Counted from the first letter of the stretch, positions 7,783 to 16,540 are shown. The stretch: 64,000 nt of DNA from Bin87 sp965203855 (GCA_965203855.1 CBDBDN010000009.1:186001-250000), one strand, 5' to 3'. Program-made: numbers and translations. The notes: generated by a model from the letters alone, not told the origin.

Positions 7783-8994
7783 CTACTCGGTTACCGGCTG
7801 GCCGACTGCGCCGGCGTCTTTCAGCGCGGCGACGGCGTCGGCGTCGTAGCCCAGCTCGGCCAGCACTTCATCGTTGTGCTGCCCGAGCAGCGGGGGCGGG
7901 CGGCGCAGCTGCGCGGGCGTGCCTTGCAGTTTTGATGGGCGAATTGGGGACGCGCAGGTTGGGGATGCGCGGATGGTCGATTTCCAGGAACATATTGCGG
8001 GCGTTGACTTGGGCATCGGCTACGACATCGGAGGTCTTGTTGATGGGGCCGACCGGCACGCCGGCGTCGTCAATGGCCTTGACCCAGTGGGCTACGGTGT
8101 TGCCGGCAAAGATGCCGTTGAGCAGTTCCACCATTTCGGCGCGGTTGGCTACCCGGTCGGGGTTGGTGGCAAACCTGGGGTCATTTTGGAGTTCGGGGTG
8201 TCCGATGGCGTTGCAGAAACGCTCCAGAGGTTGGGGTTGGCAACGCCCAGGATGAAGTAGCCGTCGGCGGCGGGGAAGCTCTGATAGGGGACGAGGCTGG
8301 GATGGCCGGAGCCGAGGCGGTGGGGTTCTATTCCGGTGCCGATGTAGCCGGTGGCGTGGTAGCTCATGGCGGCAACCTGGCCGTCCAGCAGGGCGGTGTC
8401 AATCAGCTGGCCTTCGCCGGTTCGGTCGCGGTGATAGAGGGCGGTTACGATGGAGCCGTAGGCGAGCATACCGGTAAAGAGGTCAACGAGGGAGAAGCCG
8501 ACGCGCTGGGGGGCGCCGTCCGGTTCGCCGGTGAGGTGCATCAGGCCGCTGTAGGCCTGGATGATGAGGTCATAGCCGGGCTTGCTGGCCATGGGGCCGG
8601 TGCGCCCGTAGCCGGAGATAGTGCAGTAGATTATGTCGGGGTTGACGGCTTTGATGTCGTCGTAGGCGAGGCCGAAACGGGCCAGAGTTCCGGCGCGGAA
8701 GCTTTCAATCATCACATCGGCATCGGCAGCCAGCTTTTTGACGATGGCCAGGCCGGCGGCGGATTTGAGGTTGACGGAGAGGCTGCGCTTGTTGCGGTTA
8801 AAGGAGAGGAACTGCGTACTTTCCTGGTTCCAGATGGGGGGCCATTTGCGGGTTTCGTCGCCATCGCTGGGTTCCTCGATTTTGATGACGTCGGCGCCCA
8901 TATCGGCCAGGTTTTGGGTGCAGAAAGGGCCGGCCAGGGTGCGGGTGAGGTCAACGACTTTGATGTTTTCCAGAGGCTGCGGCATAGTTCCCAT
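7783..8994 (-). pseudogene. CaiB/BaiF family III CoA transferase, two frameshifts
   Basis: Family III enzymes move CoA between carboxylic acids. The N-terminal 270 residues are intact: VVDLTRTLAGPF, ADMGADVIKIE, NRNKRSL and, near residue 170, VDLFTGMLAYG. At 8223-8227 one base of a CCC run seems missing, and the family-like continuation (ERFCNAIGHPEL) is in another frame; at 7930-7933 a TTTT run seems one base too long before the tail LQGTPAQLRRPPPLLGQH. Corrected, it is about 403 residues, the family norm. An extended -10 lies upstream at 9024-9032. The partner acid is unknown. Confidence 0.8.
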
Positions 8995-9023
8995 CCTTTG
9001 GTTGAGTGGGGCAATTTGGCGGG

Positions 9024-9032
9024 ATTATAGCA
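9024..9032 (-). promoter_or_regulatory. Extended -10 element before the CoA transferase
   Basis: Minus-strand TGCTATAAT, a TGn extended -10 with a perfect TATAAT (9024-9029), about 30 bases upstream of the CoA transferase start at 8994. No convincing -35 at 17 bases. Confidence 0.5.
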
Positions 9033-9099
9033 CGGGACAGGGTGCGTTGACGGCGGCGGCGGGCAGTGATAGCGTAGGGCGGAAATTTCGTTATGTTGA

Positions 9100-10080
9100 G
9101 TGATGGCAGCGATGCTCACCGCTGATCTCCGACCGCTAATCCTGTCGCTGGGCGGGATTAATATGGATTTGGTTACCTTTGGGGAACGGCTGCCGGCGGA
9201 CGGGGAGACGGTGGTGGGAGAGCGGTTCGTTACCTACGGCGGCGGGAAAGGGGCGAACCAGGCGGTGGCCGCCGCGCGGATGGGCGCCCGTTCCGCAATG
9301 GTGGGGCGGGTGGGCGACGATATTTTCGGGCCGCAGCTGGTTGAGCTGCTGCAAACTGCCGGCGTAGAAACCGGACGGGTTGGCGTTGCCGCCGGCGTCA
9401 GTTCGGGCATCGCAGTCATTAACGTGGGCGCCGGCGGGCAGAACCGTATCACGCAGGTGCTGGGCGCTAACGATACCTGCGGCGATGCCGAGTATGACGC
9501 CATTGCGGAGCTGCTGCTTCGGGTGGAAGTATCGGCGCTGCTGCTTCAATTGGAAGTATCGGTTGAATTGTCGCTACGGGTAGCGGAGACGGCGGCGGCG
9601 CAGGGCGTAACCGTCATTCTGGATCCGGGGCCGGCGCGTCCAATTCCCGCCGAATTGTACGGGAATCTGGCGGTAATTACGCCGAATGAAACGGAGGCGG
9701 CGGCTTTGGTGGGATACCCAATCAGCATAGGGGATACTGTTGAGAGGGCGGCGCAGGAGCTGCTGACTAGGGGTGTCGGCGCGTCGGTAATAACGCTGGG
9801 CGCGCAGGGGGCCTACTGGACGGACGGCGCAGCGGGCGGTTATGTGGAACCGTTCCCGGTTGCGGCGGTGGACACGGTGGCGGCGGGGGATGCTTTTAAT
9901 GGCGGATTGGCGGTTGCGCTGGCGGAGGGAAAAGGTCTGCCGGATGCGGTCCGTTGGGCCGCGGCGGCCGGGGCGCTGGCGGTTACCCGGATTGGGGCGC
10001 AGGATGCGATGCCAGAGCGGGCGGCGGTGGAAAGGTTGCTGATGGCGCCGCGGGAAACGGGCTATGGCGAGTCCGGCTAG
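9100..10080 (+). CDS. PfkB-family carbohydrate kinase, ribokinase-like
   Basis: ATP-dependent sugar kinase, most like ribokinase, phosphorylating a free pentose or similar sugar in the cytoplasm. First strand LILSLGGINMDLV; PfkB signature 1 as GGGKGANQAVAAARMG (residues 48-63); ATP-site strand VITPNETEAAAL; signature 2 DTVAAGDAFNGGLAVA with the catalytic Asp of the A-G-D motif. Length is normal. The start is uncertain among GTG 9100, ATG 9103 and ATG 9112. It stands alone between the CoA transferase and the Nudix-ComF pair; no sugar transporter or regulator is beside it, so the substrate is not fixed. Confidence 0.88.
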   Translation: MMAAMLTADLRPLILSLGGINMDLVTFGERLPADGETVVGERFVTYGGGKGANQAVAAARMGARSAMVGRVGDDIFGPQLVELLQTAGVETGRVGVAAGVSSGIAVINVGAGGQNRITQVLGANDTCGDAEYDAIAELLLRVEVSALLLQLEVSVELSLRVAETAAAQGVTVILDPGPARPIPAELYGNLAVITPNETEAAALVGYPISIGDTVERAAQELLTRGVGASVITLGAQGAYWTDGAAGGYVEPFPVAAVDTVAAGDAFNGGLAVALAEGKGLPDAVRWAAAAGALAVTRIGAQDAMPERAAVERLLMAPRETGYGESG

Positions 10081-10118
10081 ATCCATGTCGTTTAGGTCAA
10101 TTGTGCGGTGTTGAGGTT

Positions 10119-10661
10119 ATGACGGGCATTGACCGGTTTTGCGCCGGCTGCGGGACGCGGCTAACAATGCAGGAGCAGGACGGGCAAAGGCGCCCGGTTT
10201 GTCCGCGCTGCGGGCGCGTGGTTTATTACGATCCCAAGCTGGCGACCGCCTGCGTCGTGGAAAGGCAGGGGGCGATATTGATGGTGCGGCGCGCGGTGGA
10301 AACCGGGTACGGGCTGTGGAGTATGCCGGGCGGGTATGTTGACCGGGGTGAAGTGGTGGAAGCGGCGGCGGCGCGGGAAGTCCGGGAGGAAACCGGGCTG
10401 GAGGTGGCAGTGCGGCAGTTGATTGGCGTGTTCTCGGATGCGGGCAACCCGGTGATAGTGGCCGCCTACGCCGCTGCGGAAACGGGCGGAATGCTGGCGC
10501 CAGGGCCGGAATGCCTGGAGCTGGGGTATTTCGCCGATGCGGCGCTGCCGCCTATGGCCTTTCCCCGGGATGCTGAAATCATCCGGCGATGGCGGCTGAT
10601 TCAACAGAGAGCCGGGCCGGATAGCGCCGGGCATAGGGGCGACGGAGGGCAACGCCGATGA
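10119..10661 (+). CDS. Nudix hydrolase with N-terminal zinc ribbon
   Basis: Predicted to split a nucleoside diphosphate linked to another group (NDP-X). N-terminal zinc ribbon with CAGC and CPRC pairs (residues about 8-30), then the Nudix fold with a complete box: G-G-Y-V-D-R-G-E ... REVREETGL, giving the metal-binding REXXEE core. The SQPWPFP motif of NudC NADH pyrophosphatases is absent. I start at the ATG at 10119, where the zinc ribbon begins; the open frame upstream overlaps the kinase gene. The stop overlaps the ComF start in an ATGA. Confidence 0.88.
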   Translation: MTGIDRFCAGCGTRLTMQEQDGQRRPVCPRCGRVVYYDPKLATACVVERQGAILMVRRAVETGYGLWSMPGGYVDRGEVVEAAAAREVREETGLEVAVRQLIGVFSDAGNPVIVAAYAAAETGGMLAPGPECLELGYFADAALPPMAFPRDAEIIRRWRLIQQRAGPDSAGHRGDGGQRR

Positions 10662-11407
10662 CGGGCTGGCGGAAAGGATTGGATGGGATCAAGGGTTTGC
10701 TGGCGCAGGGCGGGCGCGGCTTGGTTGACGCCGTCTATCCGCTGGAGTGCGTGGGCTGCGGCAAGGCCGGGCGAGTGATCTGCGGACGCTGCTATGCCGG
10801 ATTGCCGGTATTGTCGCCGCCGTTCTGCGAGATTTGCGCCGCGCCCGGGGATTTCATTCGCTGTCCGCCTTGCCAGGATGATATGCCGTCGTTTGACGGC
10901 ATCCGGGCTCCGTTTCGATACGCCGGGACGATGCGACAGGCCGTGCTGGCATTCAAGTATGGGGGAATCAGGGCGGCGGCGCCGCAGCTGGGCGGTATGC
11001 TGTCGGATTATCTGCGCGACCATCCGCTGCCGGGGGATTTGATGGCGGCAGTGCCGATGCACCCGCGGCGGCAGCGGGAGCGGGGCTACAACCAGGCGGA
11101 GCTGCTGGCGCGTGAAGTGTCTGGTCGCAACGGGTTGGAGTATCGGGGGGATCTGCTGGCGCGGAGCCGGCAAGTTGCGCCGCAGGCCGGCACGGCTACC
11201 GCAGCGGAGCGGGCGACCAATGTAGCCGGCAGCGTAGCGGTGAAAGGGGACTGCGACCTGGCCGGCGTCGGCATCATTGTAGTGGACGATGTGGCGACTA
11301 CCGGGAACACGCTGGAAGCCTGCGCTGCGGCGCTGAAAGAGGCGGGGGCGCAGTCCGTTTGGGGGCTAACCTTGGCAATAGCCGACGGGCGGAAGCGGGG
11401 AGAGTAA
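10658..11407 (+). CDS. comF: ComF-family phosphoribosyltransferase-like protein
   Basis: A 249-residue ComF/GntX-type protein. N-terminal double zinc finger (CVGCGKAG, CGRC, CEIC, CPPC) is followed by a type I phosphoribosyltransferase domain with the PRPP loop VVDDVATTGNTLEAC near residues 206-220. In naturally competent bacteria ComF helps bring in single-stranded DNA; elsewhere its reaction is unproven. It is translationally coupled to the Nudix gene by ATGA and ends just before a hairpin. Confidence 0.9.
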   Translation: MTGWRKGLDGIKGLLAQGGRGLVDAVYPLECVGCGKAGRVICGRCYAGLPVLSPPFCEICAAPGDFIRCPPCQDDMPSFDGIRAPFRYAGTMRQAVLAFKYGGIRAAAPQLGGMLSDYLRDHPLPGDLMAAVPMHPRRQRERGYNQAELLAREVSGRNGLEYRGDLLARSRQVAPQAGTATAAERATNVAGSVAVKGDCDLAGVGIIVVDDVATTGNTLEACAAALKEAGAQSVWGLTLAIADGRKRGE

Positions 11408-11411
11408 AATG

Positions 11412-11444
11412 AGGGCGGGCCGTCTGATTAGACTGGCCCGCCCT
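11412..11444. terminator. Bidirectional hairpin between convergent genes
   Basis: AGGGCGGGCC (11412-11421) pairs with GGCCCGCCCT (11435-11444), with an inner GTCT/AGAC pairing. On the minus strand it is followed by CATTTTAC, so it fits best as the terminator of the small minus-strand gene; on the plus strand the T tract is weak. Confidence 0.75.
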
Positions 11445-11479
11445 GCGGTTGTGCTGATTTGGTGGCTTGACGCCGTTGG

Positions 11480-11728
11480 TTAGTCGGCGGGGATTTTGGC
11501 CTTGGCGGCGTGGTTGGTCGCGTAATTGCCGGCCATGTCGTGCATCACCTTGCAGGCGATATGGTGGGCCGCGGCGGAGCGGTCGGAGCCGTGTCCGGCC
11601 CCCACGATGGCGTCCAGAGAAGCCTGAAACGCCGCCCAGTAGATCCGGGACAGAGTAACCGCCGCGCTTGCCGCTTCGGGCGGGGTCGCGGGACGCCGGT
11701 CCAGCAGAGTGTTATGTTCCGTGCTCAT
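11480..11728 (-). CDS. Small hypothetical protein
   Basis: An 82-residue protein I do not recognise. It is Ala rich with two likely helices (PPEAASAAVTLSRIYWAAF and SAAAHHIACKVMHDMAGNY) and several histidines, and has no signal peptide or membrane segment. A methionine start at 11728 is preceded by a GAGGAG-like ribosome site on the coding strand. A terminator-like hairpin follows it, which supports it as a real gene. Confidence 0.6.
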   Translation of the reverse strand: MSTEHNTLLDRRPATPPEAASAAVTLSRIYWAAFQASLDAIVGAGHGSDRSAAAHHIACKVMHDMAGNYATNHAAKAKIPAD

Positions 11729-12075
11729 TTCTGCTCTCCTCTTTGACAGATTACCCGACAGTCGGAGAGGGCTTATGCCCAGGGCGGTGGCCGATTTCCC
11801 GCTGCCGGACTGAGTTCAGCGTATCACGCCGGCCGTCCGGTCAAATTTGCCTCGTGGTGCAATCCGTTTTACTTGGGCAGGATGGCGGCGCAACAGGCTT
11901 GGCGCACCGGGCCGGGCAACAGGCTTATGACGAAATTCGTCAAAAAATTACTATTTTCGTAATTTCAATACTGAATTCCGCATCCTTCCCGTTGGCGCAA
12001 TGGGCTGTTTCACGCAGCGCGCCCGCAGTGCTAAACTGGTTATGTAACCCATTCTTGCTATGGAGCGTGCCACGA
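11729..12075. promoter_or_regulatory. Divergent intergenic control region
   Basis: 347 bases between the small minus-strand gene and the AIR-synthase-like gene. It has no gene with family features. It contains GCCGGCCGTCCGG (about 11830), a word also found at about 14192 upstream of the threonine ammonia-lyase, which could be a shared regulator site or chance in GC-rich DNA. A TAAACT -10-like box lies near 12030. Confidence 0.4.
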
Positions 12076-13119
12076 TTGAAAGCCGGCAAATTACCTCCCG
12101 AACTGCTTTCCGAGCTGCTTGATTCCTGCGCCGCCGGGGACTCTGATCCGCGACTGCTGGTCGGCCCCAAGGTAGGCGAGGATTGCGCGGTATTGGACCT
12201 GGGCGGCCGTTTATTGCTGGCCAAGTCGGATCCCGTCACTTTCGCCGCCGAGCATATCGGATGGTATGCGGTGCAGGTTAACGCCAACGACATTGCGTGC
12301 AGCGGCGGGGCGCCGCGGTGGTTTCTGCCTACCGTCATGCTGCCCACCGACAGCAGCCCGGATAACGCGCGCCGCATATTTGCCGACATCGCCGCCGCCT
12401 GCCGTCAATTGGGCGTTGTCGTCATTGGCGGCCACACCGAAGTAACCGTTGGTATCCCCCGGCCGATTATCGCCGGCACGATGCTGGGGGAAGCGGCGTC
12501 TCGGGACCGCCTGATAACTACCGGCGGGGCGCAGGACGGGGACAGCATCATCGTTACGACCGGACTGGCCATTGAGGGGACGGCAATCCTGGCGAAGGAA
12601 TATCCGGCCGAGCTGCGCGCCGCCGGTATCAGCGATGCCGTCATCGCACGGGCCACCGCGTACCTAACCGATCCGGGCATCAGCGTAGTAGCGGCGGCGC
12701 AAGCCTTGTGCAACGCCGCCGGGATACACAGCCTGCATGATGTTACCGAAGGCGGCGTCATCACCGCATTGCGCGAAGTTGCCGCCGCCGCCAATCTGGG
12801 CCTGGTGGCCGAGGCGGAGAGTATGCCGGTGCTGCCGGAATCCACCGCCGTGTGCGCCGCACTGGGCATCGATCCGCTGGGGCTGCTCGGCTCCGGGGCG
12901 CTGATTGCGACTCTGCCGGCGTCCGAAACGCCGCGCGCGCTGCGGGCGCTGGACGCCATCGGCGTAACCGGCTGGGAAGTGGGGCAGATGATGGAAGCGT
13001 CTGACGGGCTGTGGCTGATTGACCGCGCTGGCGAACATACGCTGCCGGAGTTTCCGCGGGATGAGCTGGCCCGCTATCTGGAAACCGGAAACGGGGCGCA
13101 GGATGACGCCAACGGCTAA
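12076..13119 (+). CDS. AIR synthase-related protein (HypE/PurM-like)
   Basis: ATP-dependent AIR synthase-fold protein of about 347 residues. Features: LPPELLSELL helix, GPKVGEDCAVLDLGG, the Asp-containing strand KSDPVTF, the NANDIACSGG motif and GGHTEVT; the second half has HDVTEGGVITALREVA. It resembles HypE, which dehydrates a thiocarboxamide during NiFe-hydrogenase maturation, but lacks HypE's C-terminal PRxC-type tail, and it lacks the N-terminal Cys/Sec loop of SelD. No hyp genes are near. I start at TTG 12076; a longer frame upstream has no family similarity. It converges on the lyase gene, and the two stop codons overlap. Confidence 0.75.
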   Translation: MKAGKLPPELLSELLDSCAAGDSDPRLLVGPKVGEDCAVLDLGGRLLLAKSDPVTFAAEHIGWYAVQVNANDIACSGGAPRWFLPTVMLPTDSSPDNARRIFADIAAACRQLGVVVIGGHTEVTVGIPRPIIAGTMLGEAASRDRLITTGGAQDGDSIIVTTGLAIEGTAILAKEYPAELRAAGISDAVIARATAYLTDPGISVVAAAQALCNAAGIHSLHDVTEGGVITALREVAAAANLGLVAEAESMPVLPESTAVCAALGIDPLGLLGSGALIATLPASETPRALRALDAIGVTGWEVGQMMEASDGLWLIDRAGEHTLPEFPRDELARYLETGNGAQDDANG

Positions 13120-14084
13120 CCGGCCAGGTACAAATCAATGCAATCCCGCAGTTGGGACAGGGTGATGTTGCCGCCGCTGACGGTGATGGATATTTTCTTG
13201 CCCTGTACCAGGTCGGGACGCCGCACGGCGCCGGCCAGGGCGGTGGCGCCGGCGCCCTCGGCCAGGGTGTGGGCTTTTTCGGCCAGCATCGCTACCGCCC
13301 GTTTCACGTCGTCATCGCTGACCAGGACGAAATCGTCCAGCCGGTGGCGCATAATTTGCTGGGGGAGTTCGTAGCCTACGGCGGTGGCCGTGCCTTCGAT
13401 CCAGGTTTGCATTGGGGCCTGCACCAGCTGCCCTTGCTGCCAGGAAAGGTAGGCGGCCGGGGCCGCTTCGGACTGTACGGCCACGACCTGGATGTCGGGG
13501 TTGATTGACTTGGCGACTACGCAGGCGCCGGAGATGCCGCTGCCGCCGCCGATGGGGAGCAGCATCAGGTCGATGTCCGGCAAGTCCTCGATGATTTCCA
13601 GGCTGGCGGTGCCGACGCCGGCAATCAAGGCCGGTTCGTTGACGGGATGGATATAACGATAGCCTTCCTCGGCGGCCAGCTGTTCGCAGTACTCGCGCGC
13701 CTGGTCGAAGTTGTCGCCGTGAAAAATCAGTTGCGCGCCCAGGGCTTCCATAGCGGCGACCTTGTTAGGGTTGGCGCCTACAGGGAGGCCAATCAGGGCG
13801 CGGGCGCCGAACATACGGCAGGCGTTGGCGATGGACTGGCCGTGATTGCCGCTGCTGGCGGTAATCAGCCCGCGTTCCCGTTCCGATTGGCTCATATTGG
13901 CAAGCAGGTTGATGCCGCCCCGCATCTTGAAAGCGCCCAGCGGGAGATGCTCCTCGTGCTTCAGGTGAACTTCGGCGTCCAGCGCGGCGCTCAAAGCAGG
14001 CGAGTAGGTCAACGGGGTGCGGGTGATGTAAGGGGCGATGGTGCGCTGCGCCGACAGGACGTCGCGCAGAGTGGGGATGTTCAT
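13116..14084 (-). CDS. Threonine/serine ammonia-lyase, PLP dependent
   Basis: Fold type II PLP enzyme of 322 residues that deaminates threonine (or serine/hydroxyaspartate) to a 2-oxoacid. The PLP lysine is in PLGAFKMRGG, the substrate loop is SSGNHGQSIANA and the phosphate-binding glycine loop is PIGGGSGISGACV. There is no C-terminal ACT regulatory domain, so it looks like the catabolic, not the IlvA biosynthetic, form. Start at 14084 with a GAGGAA ribosome site 9 bases upstream. A hairpin-forming GCCGGACGGC/GCCGTCCGGC repeat lies upstream at about 14163-14203. Confidence 0.88.
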   Translation of the reverse strand: MNIPTLRDVLSAQRTIAPYITRTPLTYSPALSAALDAEVHLKHEEHLPLGAFKMRGGINLLANMSQSERERGLITASSGNHGQSIANACRMFGARALIGLPVGANPNKVAAMEALGAQLIFHGDNFDQAREYCEQLAAEEGYRYIHPVNEPALIAGVGTASLEIIEDLPDIDLMLLPIGGGSGISGACVVAKSINPDIQVVAVQSEAAPAAYLSWQQGQLVQAPMQTWIEGTATAVGYELPQQIMRHRLDDFVLVSDDDVKRAVAMLAEKAHTLAEGAGATALAGAVRRPDLVQGKKISITVSGGNITLSQLRDCIDLYLAG

Positions 14085-14852
14085 AGGAAGTTCCTCAAAG
14101 GGGCCGGGCGATGTTGGAGTGAATGAATTCAGATTAGGCACGCCGCCGCCGGGTGTCAACCGGCCGGACGGCGTTGCGTCGTTTTGCCGGCCGTCCGGCT
14201 GAAAATGTAATTGCACTTTTTAACTGGCGGCGGTACACGCCAAACTAGCGATTTGCGAAATCGTTACACGCCTTATTACACACAATCGGGCGGAATGCCG
14301 AATGCAGCGGATAGCGATAAATGTAAATACACTACCAATAGCGGCGCTAGAATAGTGTAACGACAGCATCCAACGGCAATTCGGTGTACTGGCGGTACTC
14401 GTTGGGGTGTACTGCGCCGGCGCTGGCCGGTTGGTACACCGGCCTGGTATCTGCATCGCGGGTAGTGGCGGGAATGCCGGGTAATGGCCGTTTGGAGGGG
14501 CTGGCAGCGCGGCCAGGCTGGGCAACGCCAGCGCAACCCAGTTCAGCATAGGCTCAATGCGGCCCAGCAGGCCACTTTCGGCAGCGGGGCAGTACATCAA
14601 CGCGTCATTCGCCGCCGCGCCATCCGGTCGACGGCGGGCGGTTCCTGGGCCGAGCAACTCCCGCCTTGGACGGGTTCCAGCCGCGGCGGGGTTATGCCAA
14701 GCGAAGCCGGCGCCGGCGCCGGGCGGCTTGAAAATCGTTGAAATCGGATTTGGAGGCTGTAGCGCTGGGGGCTTCAATCTGGCAAAATAGGCACAAGTCA
14801 AGGGTGTTCTAGAATTTTCTAAAAAGTTTTTTAGGATTTTCTAAATATGGTC
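14085..14852. promoter_or_regulatory. Long intergenic region with repeated TACAC/GTGTA half-sites
   Basis: No credible gene; a minus-strand frame at 14220-14801 is proline and alanine rich and lacks family features. Sites of one type recur: TTACACG (14264), ATTACACAC (14275), and the inverted pair TACACTA (14328-14334) and TAGTGTA (14353-14359). The same word forms a palindrome in front of the HTH gene downstream, so these may be regulator-binding sites. Confidence 0.45.
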
Positions 14853-14881
14853 TTGACTAACGCCGAAAATCCTGCTAATGT
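14853..14881 (+). promoter_or_regulatory. Promoter of the small HTH gene
   Basis: -35 TTGACT (14853-14858), 17-base spacer, -10 TAATGT (14876-14881). Just upstream is an AT-rich tract with repeated ATTTTCTAAA words (14810-14848) resembling an UP element or tandem operator, unusual in this GC-rich window. Confidence 0.7.
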
Positions 14882-14948
14882 AGCGTTCAAGCAGTGCGGT
14901 GGGGGAAAATGTACCGGCTTTGGGCGGCTACAAAAACTGCAACGAGGC

Positions 14949-14959
14949 GTGTAATACAC
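14949..14959. promoter_or_regulatory. Palindromic operator-like site GTGTAATACAC
   Basis: Perfect palindrome with central A, between the promoter and the ribosome site of the HTH gene. It shares the GTGTA/TACAC half-site with four places at 14264-14359. Position suggests autoregulation by the HTH protein (inference). Confidence 0.5.
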
Positions 14960-14973
14960 TACGGAGGTGCATT

Positions 14974-15201
14974 TTGGCACGCAAGACGAAACTGATGCTG
15001 CGCGTAGAAAAGGAGTACGATCGCCCGCTGGAGCGGTTGCTACCCGACCTCGTGAACGACCAGGGTATGACGGCTACCGCCGACACGCTGGGCGTCAGCA
15101 AGGCCACGCTGGGCTACTGGATGCTCAAAATGGGCATCAATGTGCGCCGCGTTGCGCTGGCTCCCGGTGAAGTCCTGGAAGTGAAGCGCACCCCCAACTA
15201 A
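14974..15201 (+). CDS. Small helix-turn-helix DNA-binding protein
   Basis: A 75-residue protein starting at TTG 14974, six bases after a GGAGGT ribosome site. Residues about 30-52 (TATADTLGVSKATLGYWMLK) form a clear helix-turn-helix with the A-x3-G turn. The N-terminus is basic and it has no other domain. The gene has its own promoter and an adjacent palindrome, and is followed by three hairpins, so it is a free-standing transcription unit. Such small regulators are often of phage or plasmid origin; no phage gene is beside it. Confidence 0.75.
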   Translation: MARKTKLMLRVEKEYDRPLERLLPDLVNDQGMTATADTLGVSKATLGYWMLKMGINVRRVALAPGEVLEVKRTPN

Positions 15202-15252
15202 CCGAGCGCCTGCGGCCGGCGCGGCCCAATGACAACCGCCCGGCCAAAAGGT

Positions 15253-15359
15253 ACGCCCGTCAGCGCGCCAAGGTGAGCGGGCGACTGACGGGCGTCCGGG
15301 CTGCCGTATGCGCGGCAGTCCGTAAAGACGCCCCGGCCGGTGGCAAAAGGCCGGGGCGT
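15253..15359. other. Three successive hairpins after the HTH gene
   Basis: ACGCCCGTCAG (15253-15263) with its exact complement at 15285-15295; GCTGCCG/CGGCAGT near 15300-15318; and ACGCCCCGGCC (15328-15338) with its complement at 15349-15359. The last could be a terminator although the T tract is poor. Three in a row within 107 bases suggest a structured RNA tail or an attenuator. Confidence 0.5.
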
Positions 15360-15373
15360 TGCTATGTAATTCG

Positions 15374-15428
15374 GCGGCCGGCGCGGCGCCGGTTGGCGCT
15401 GCCCGGGTGGCGGGCCGGCGCCGGCCGC
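15374..15428. repeat. GC-rich inverted repeat at the end of the formamidase gene
   Basis: GCGGCCGGCGC (15374-15384) has its exact complement at 15418-15428, just at the stop of the minus-strand formamidase gene. No T tract follows, so its role as a terminator is uncertain. Confidence 0.45.
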
Positions 15429-16540
15429 TACCCGGAAAAGATGGCTTCGGGCAGAAACGCCGACACCGTTATGTTAGGCAAGTCCACAATGTTGCTTACC
15501 CTCAAATCGACGGCGACGCTGCAAATGATATATGCCTGCTCTGCCGTCCAGCCGCGTTCTTGCAGCAGGGCAATCATATTGAGCAGGGCGTTGCGCGCGG
15601 CGAGGGAGAGGCTGCTTTCCCCCTCTTGAGTGCCGTCGGCGCGTATGGGGTAGCCCAGCGTGGCCGTAAAATTGCGGGGGGCGGCCCATTCCGGGGGGAG
15701 GAAATAGCCGGGATGGGCGTAGCGCGGCATGGTTATGTTATGCCGCTCCGCTGCGCCCTGGTGCAGCGTAAAACGCACTGCCGCCGTTGCTCCCATCTCA
15801 ATGGCCGTGATGCACACTTCGCCGTCGCCTTGGGCGAAATGGCCGTCCCCGGCGGAGTACAGCCCGCCATCAACCGCTACCGGAATAAACAGCCGGGAGC
15901 CTTTGGTGAGCTGCTTGGCGTCCACATTGCCGCAGTTTTCCCGGGGCGGAATGGTACGCAGGCCGGTCCGGGCGATTGCGCCGCCGGCCGGCACGGCGTC
16001 CTCCGGGTCTGGCGGGGCAGCCGTTCCGCCGCGCCGGGCAAAGTCCGCTTCCCGCGCCGTCCAGTCCACCAGCTGCCGATGGGAAGGAGCCAGCCCGGCA
16101 GTCCCCATAAAGGAACCGTTGGGAATGCGGACGCCGGGCAGCTGTTCCGATGTGGCCCATCCGTCGGCGATGTTCCAATGCACCAGGCAAGGTTCGGTGA
16201 ATATATCCCGCAGAAATCCGGCGCCGGGGCGGTTGCGGGTCCAGCCGTAGGGCTGCGGGATGATGTCAAGGTACTCAATTTCCAGGAGGTCGCCCGGCGC
16301 GGCGCCTTTGACATACACCGGGCCGGTGAGGGGATGGCCTACTTTGGCGTCCAGTCCGGCCAGGTCGGCGGCGGTCATGGCGGGCTGGATCTGGCAGTCG
16401 GACGCATCCCGCGTTTCCAGCACTACTTCCTCGCCGGGGTCAACTTCAACAATGGGCGGGATGTCGGGATGCCAACGGTTATGGCCGAGCTGCGGTTCCG
16501 CTTTGAGACGCTTGCTGCGGTCAATGCTGATGCTTTTCAC
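15428..16540 (-). CDS. Acetamidase/formamidase family protein
   Basis: FmdA/AmdA-type metal-dependent amidohydrolase, 370 residues, hydrolysing formamide or acetamide-like amides to ammonia and acid. N-terminus LGHNRWHPDIPPIVEVDPG and the central PRENCGNVDAKQLTKGSRLFIPV are family signatures; SAGDGHFAQGDGEVC and GATAAVRFTLH follow. Length is normal. It is separated from the ThDP enzyme gene upstream by a terminator hairpin, so it has its own promoter. It would provide nitrogen from small amides. Confidence 0.9.
   Translation of the reverse strand: MKSISIDRSKRLKAEPQLGHNRWHPDIPPIVEVDPGEEVVLETRDASDCQIQPAMTAADLAGLDAKVGHPLTGPVYVKGAAPGDLLEIEYLDIIPQPYGWTRNRPGAGFLRDIFTEPCLVHWNIADGWATSEQLPGVRIPNGSFMGTAGLAPSHRQLVDWTAREADFARRGGTAAPPDPEDAVPAGGAIARTGLRTIPPRENCGNVDAKQLTKGSRLFIPVAVDGGLYSAGDGHFAQGDGEVCITAIEMGATAAVRFTLHQGAAERHNITMPRYAHPGYFLPPEWAAPRNFTATLGYPIRADGTQEGESSLSLAARNALLNMIALLQERGWTAEQAYIICSVAVDLRVSNIVDLPNITVSAFLPEAIFSG

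Noticed and set aside
12076..13119. SelD (selenophosphate synthetase)
   Set aside because: No N-terminal Cys/Sec loop and the core is closer to HypE-like proteins; annotated as AIR synthase-related.
14220..14801. A 193-residue minus-strand open frame
   Set aside because: Proline and alanine rich, no family features or ribosome site; overlaps the region with the operator-like sites.
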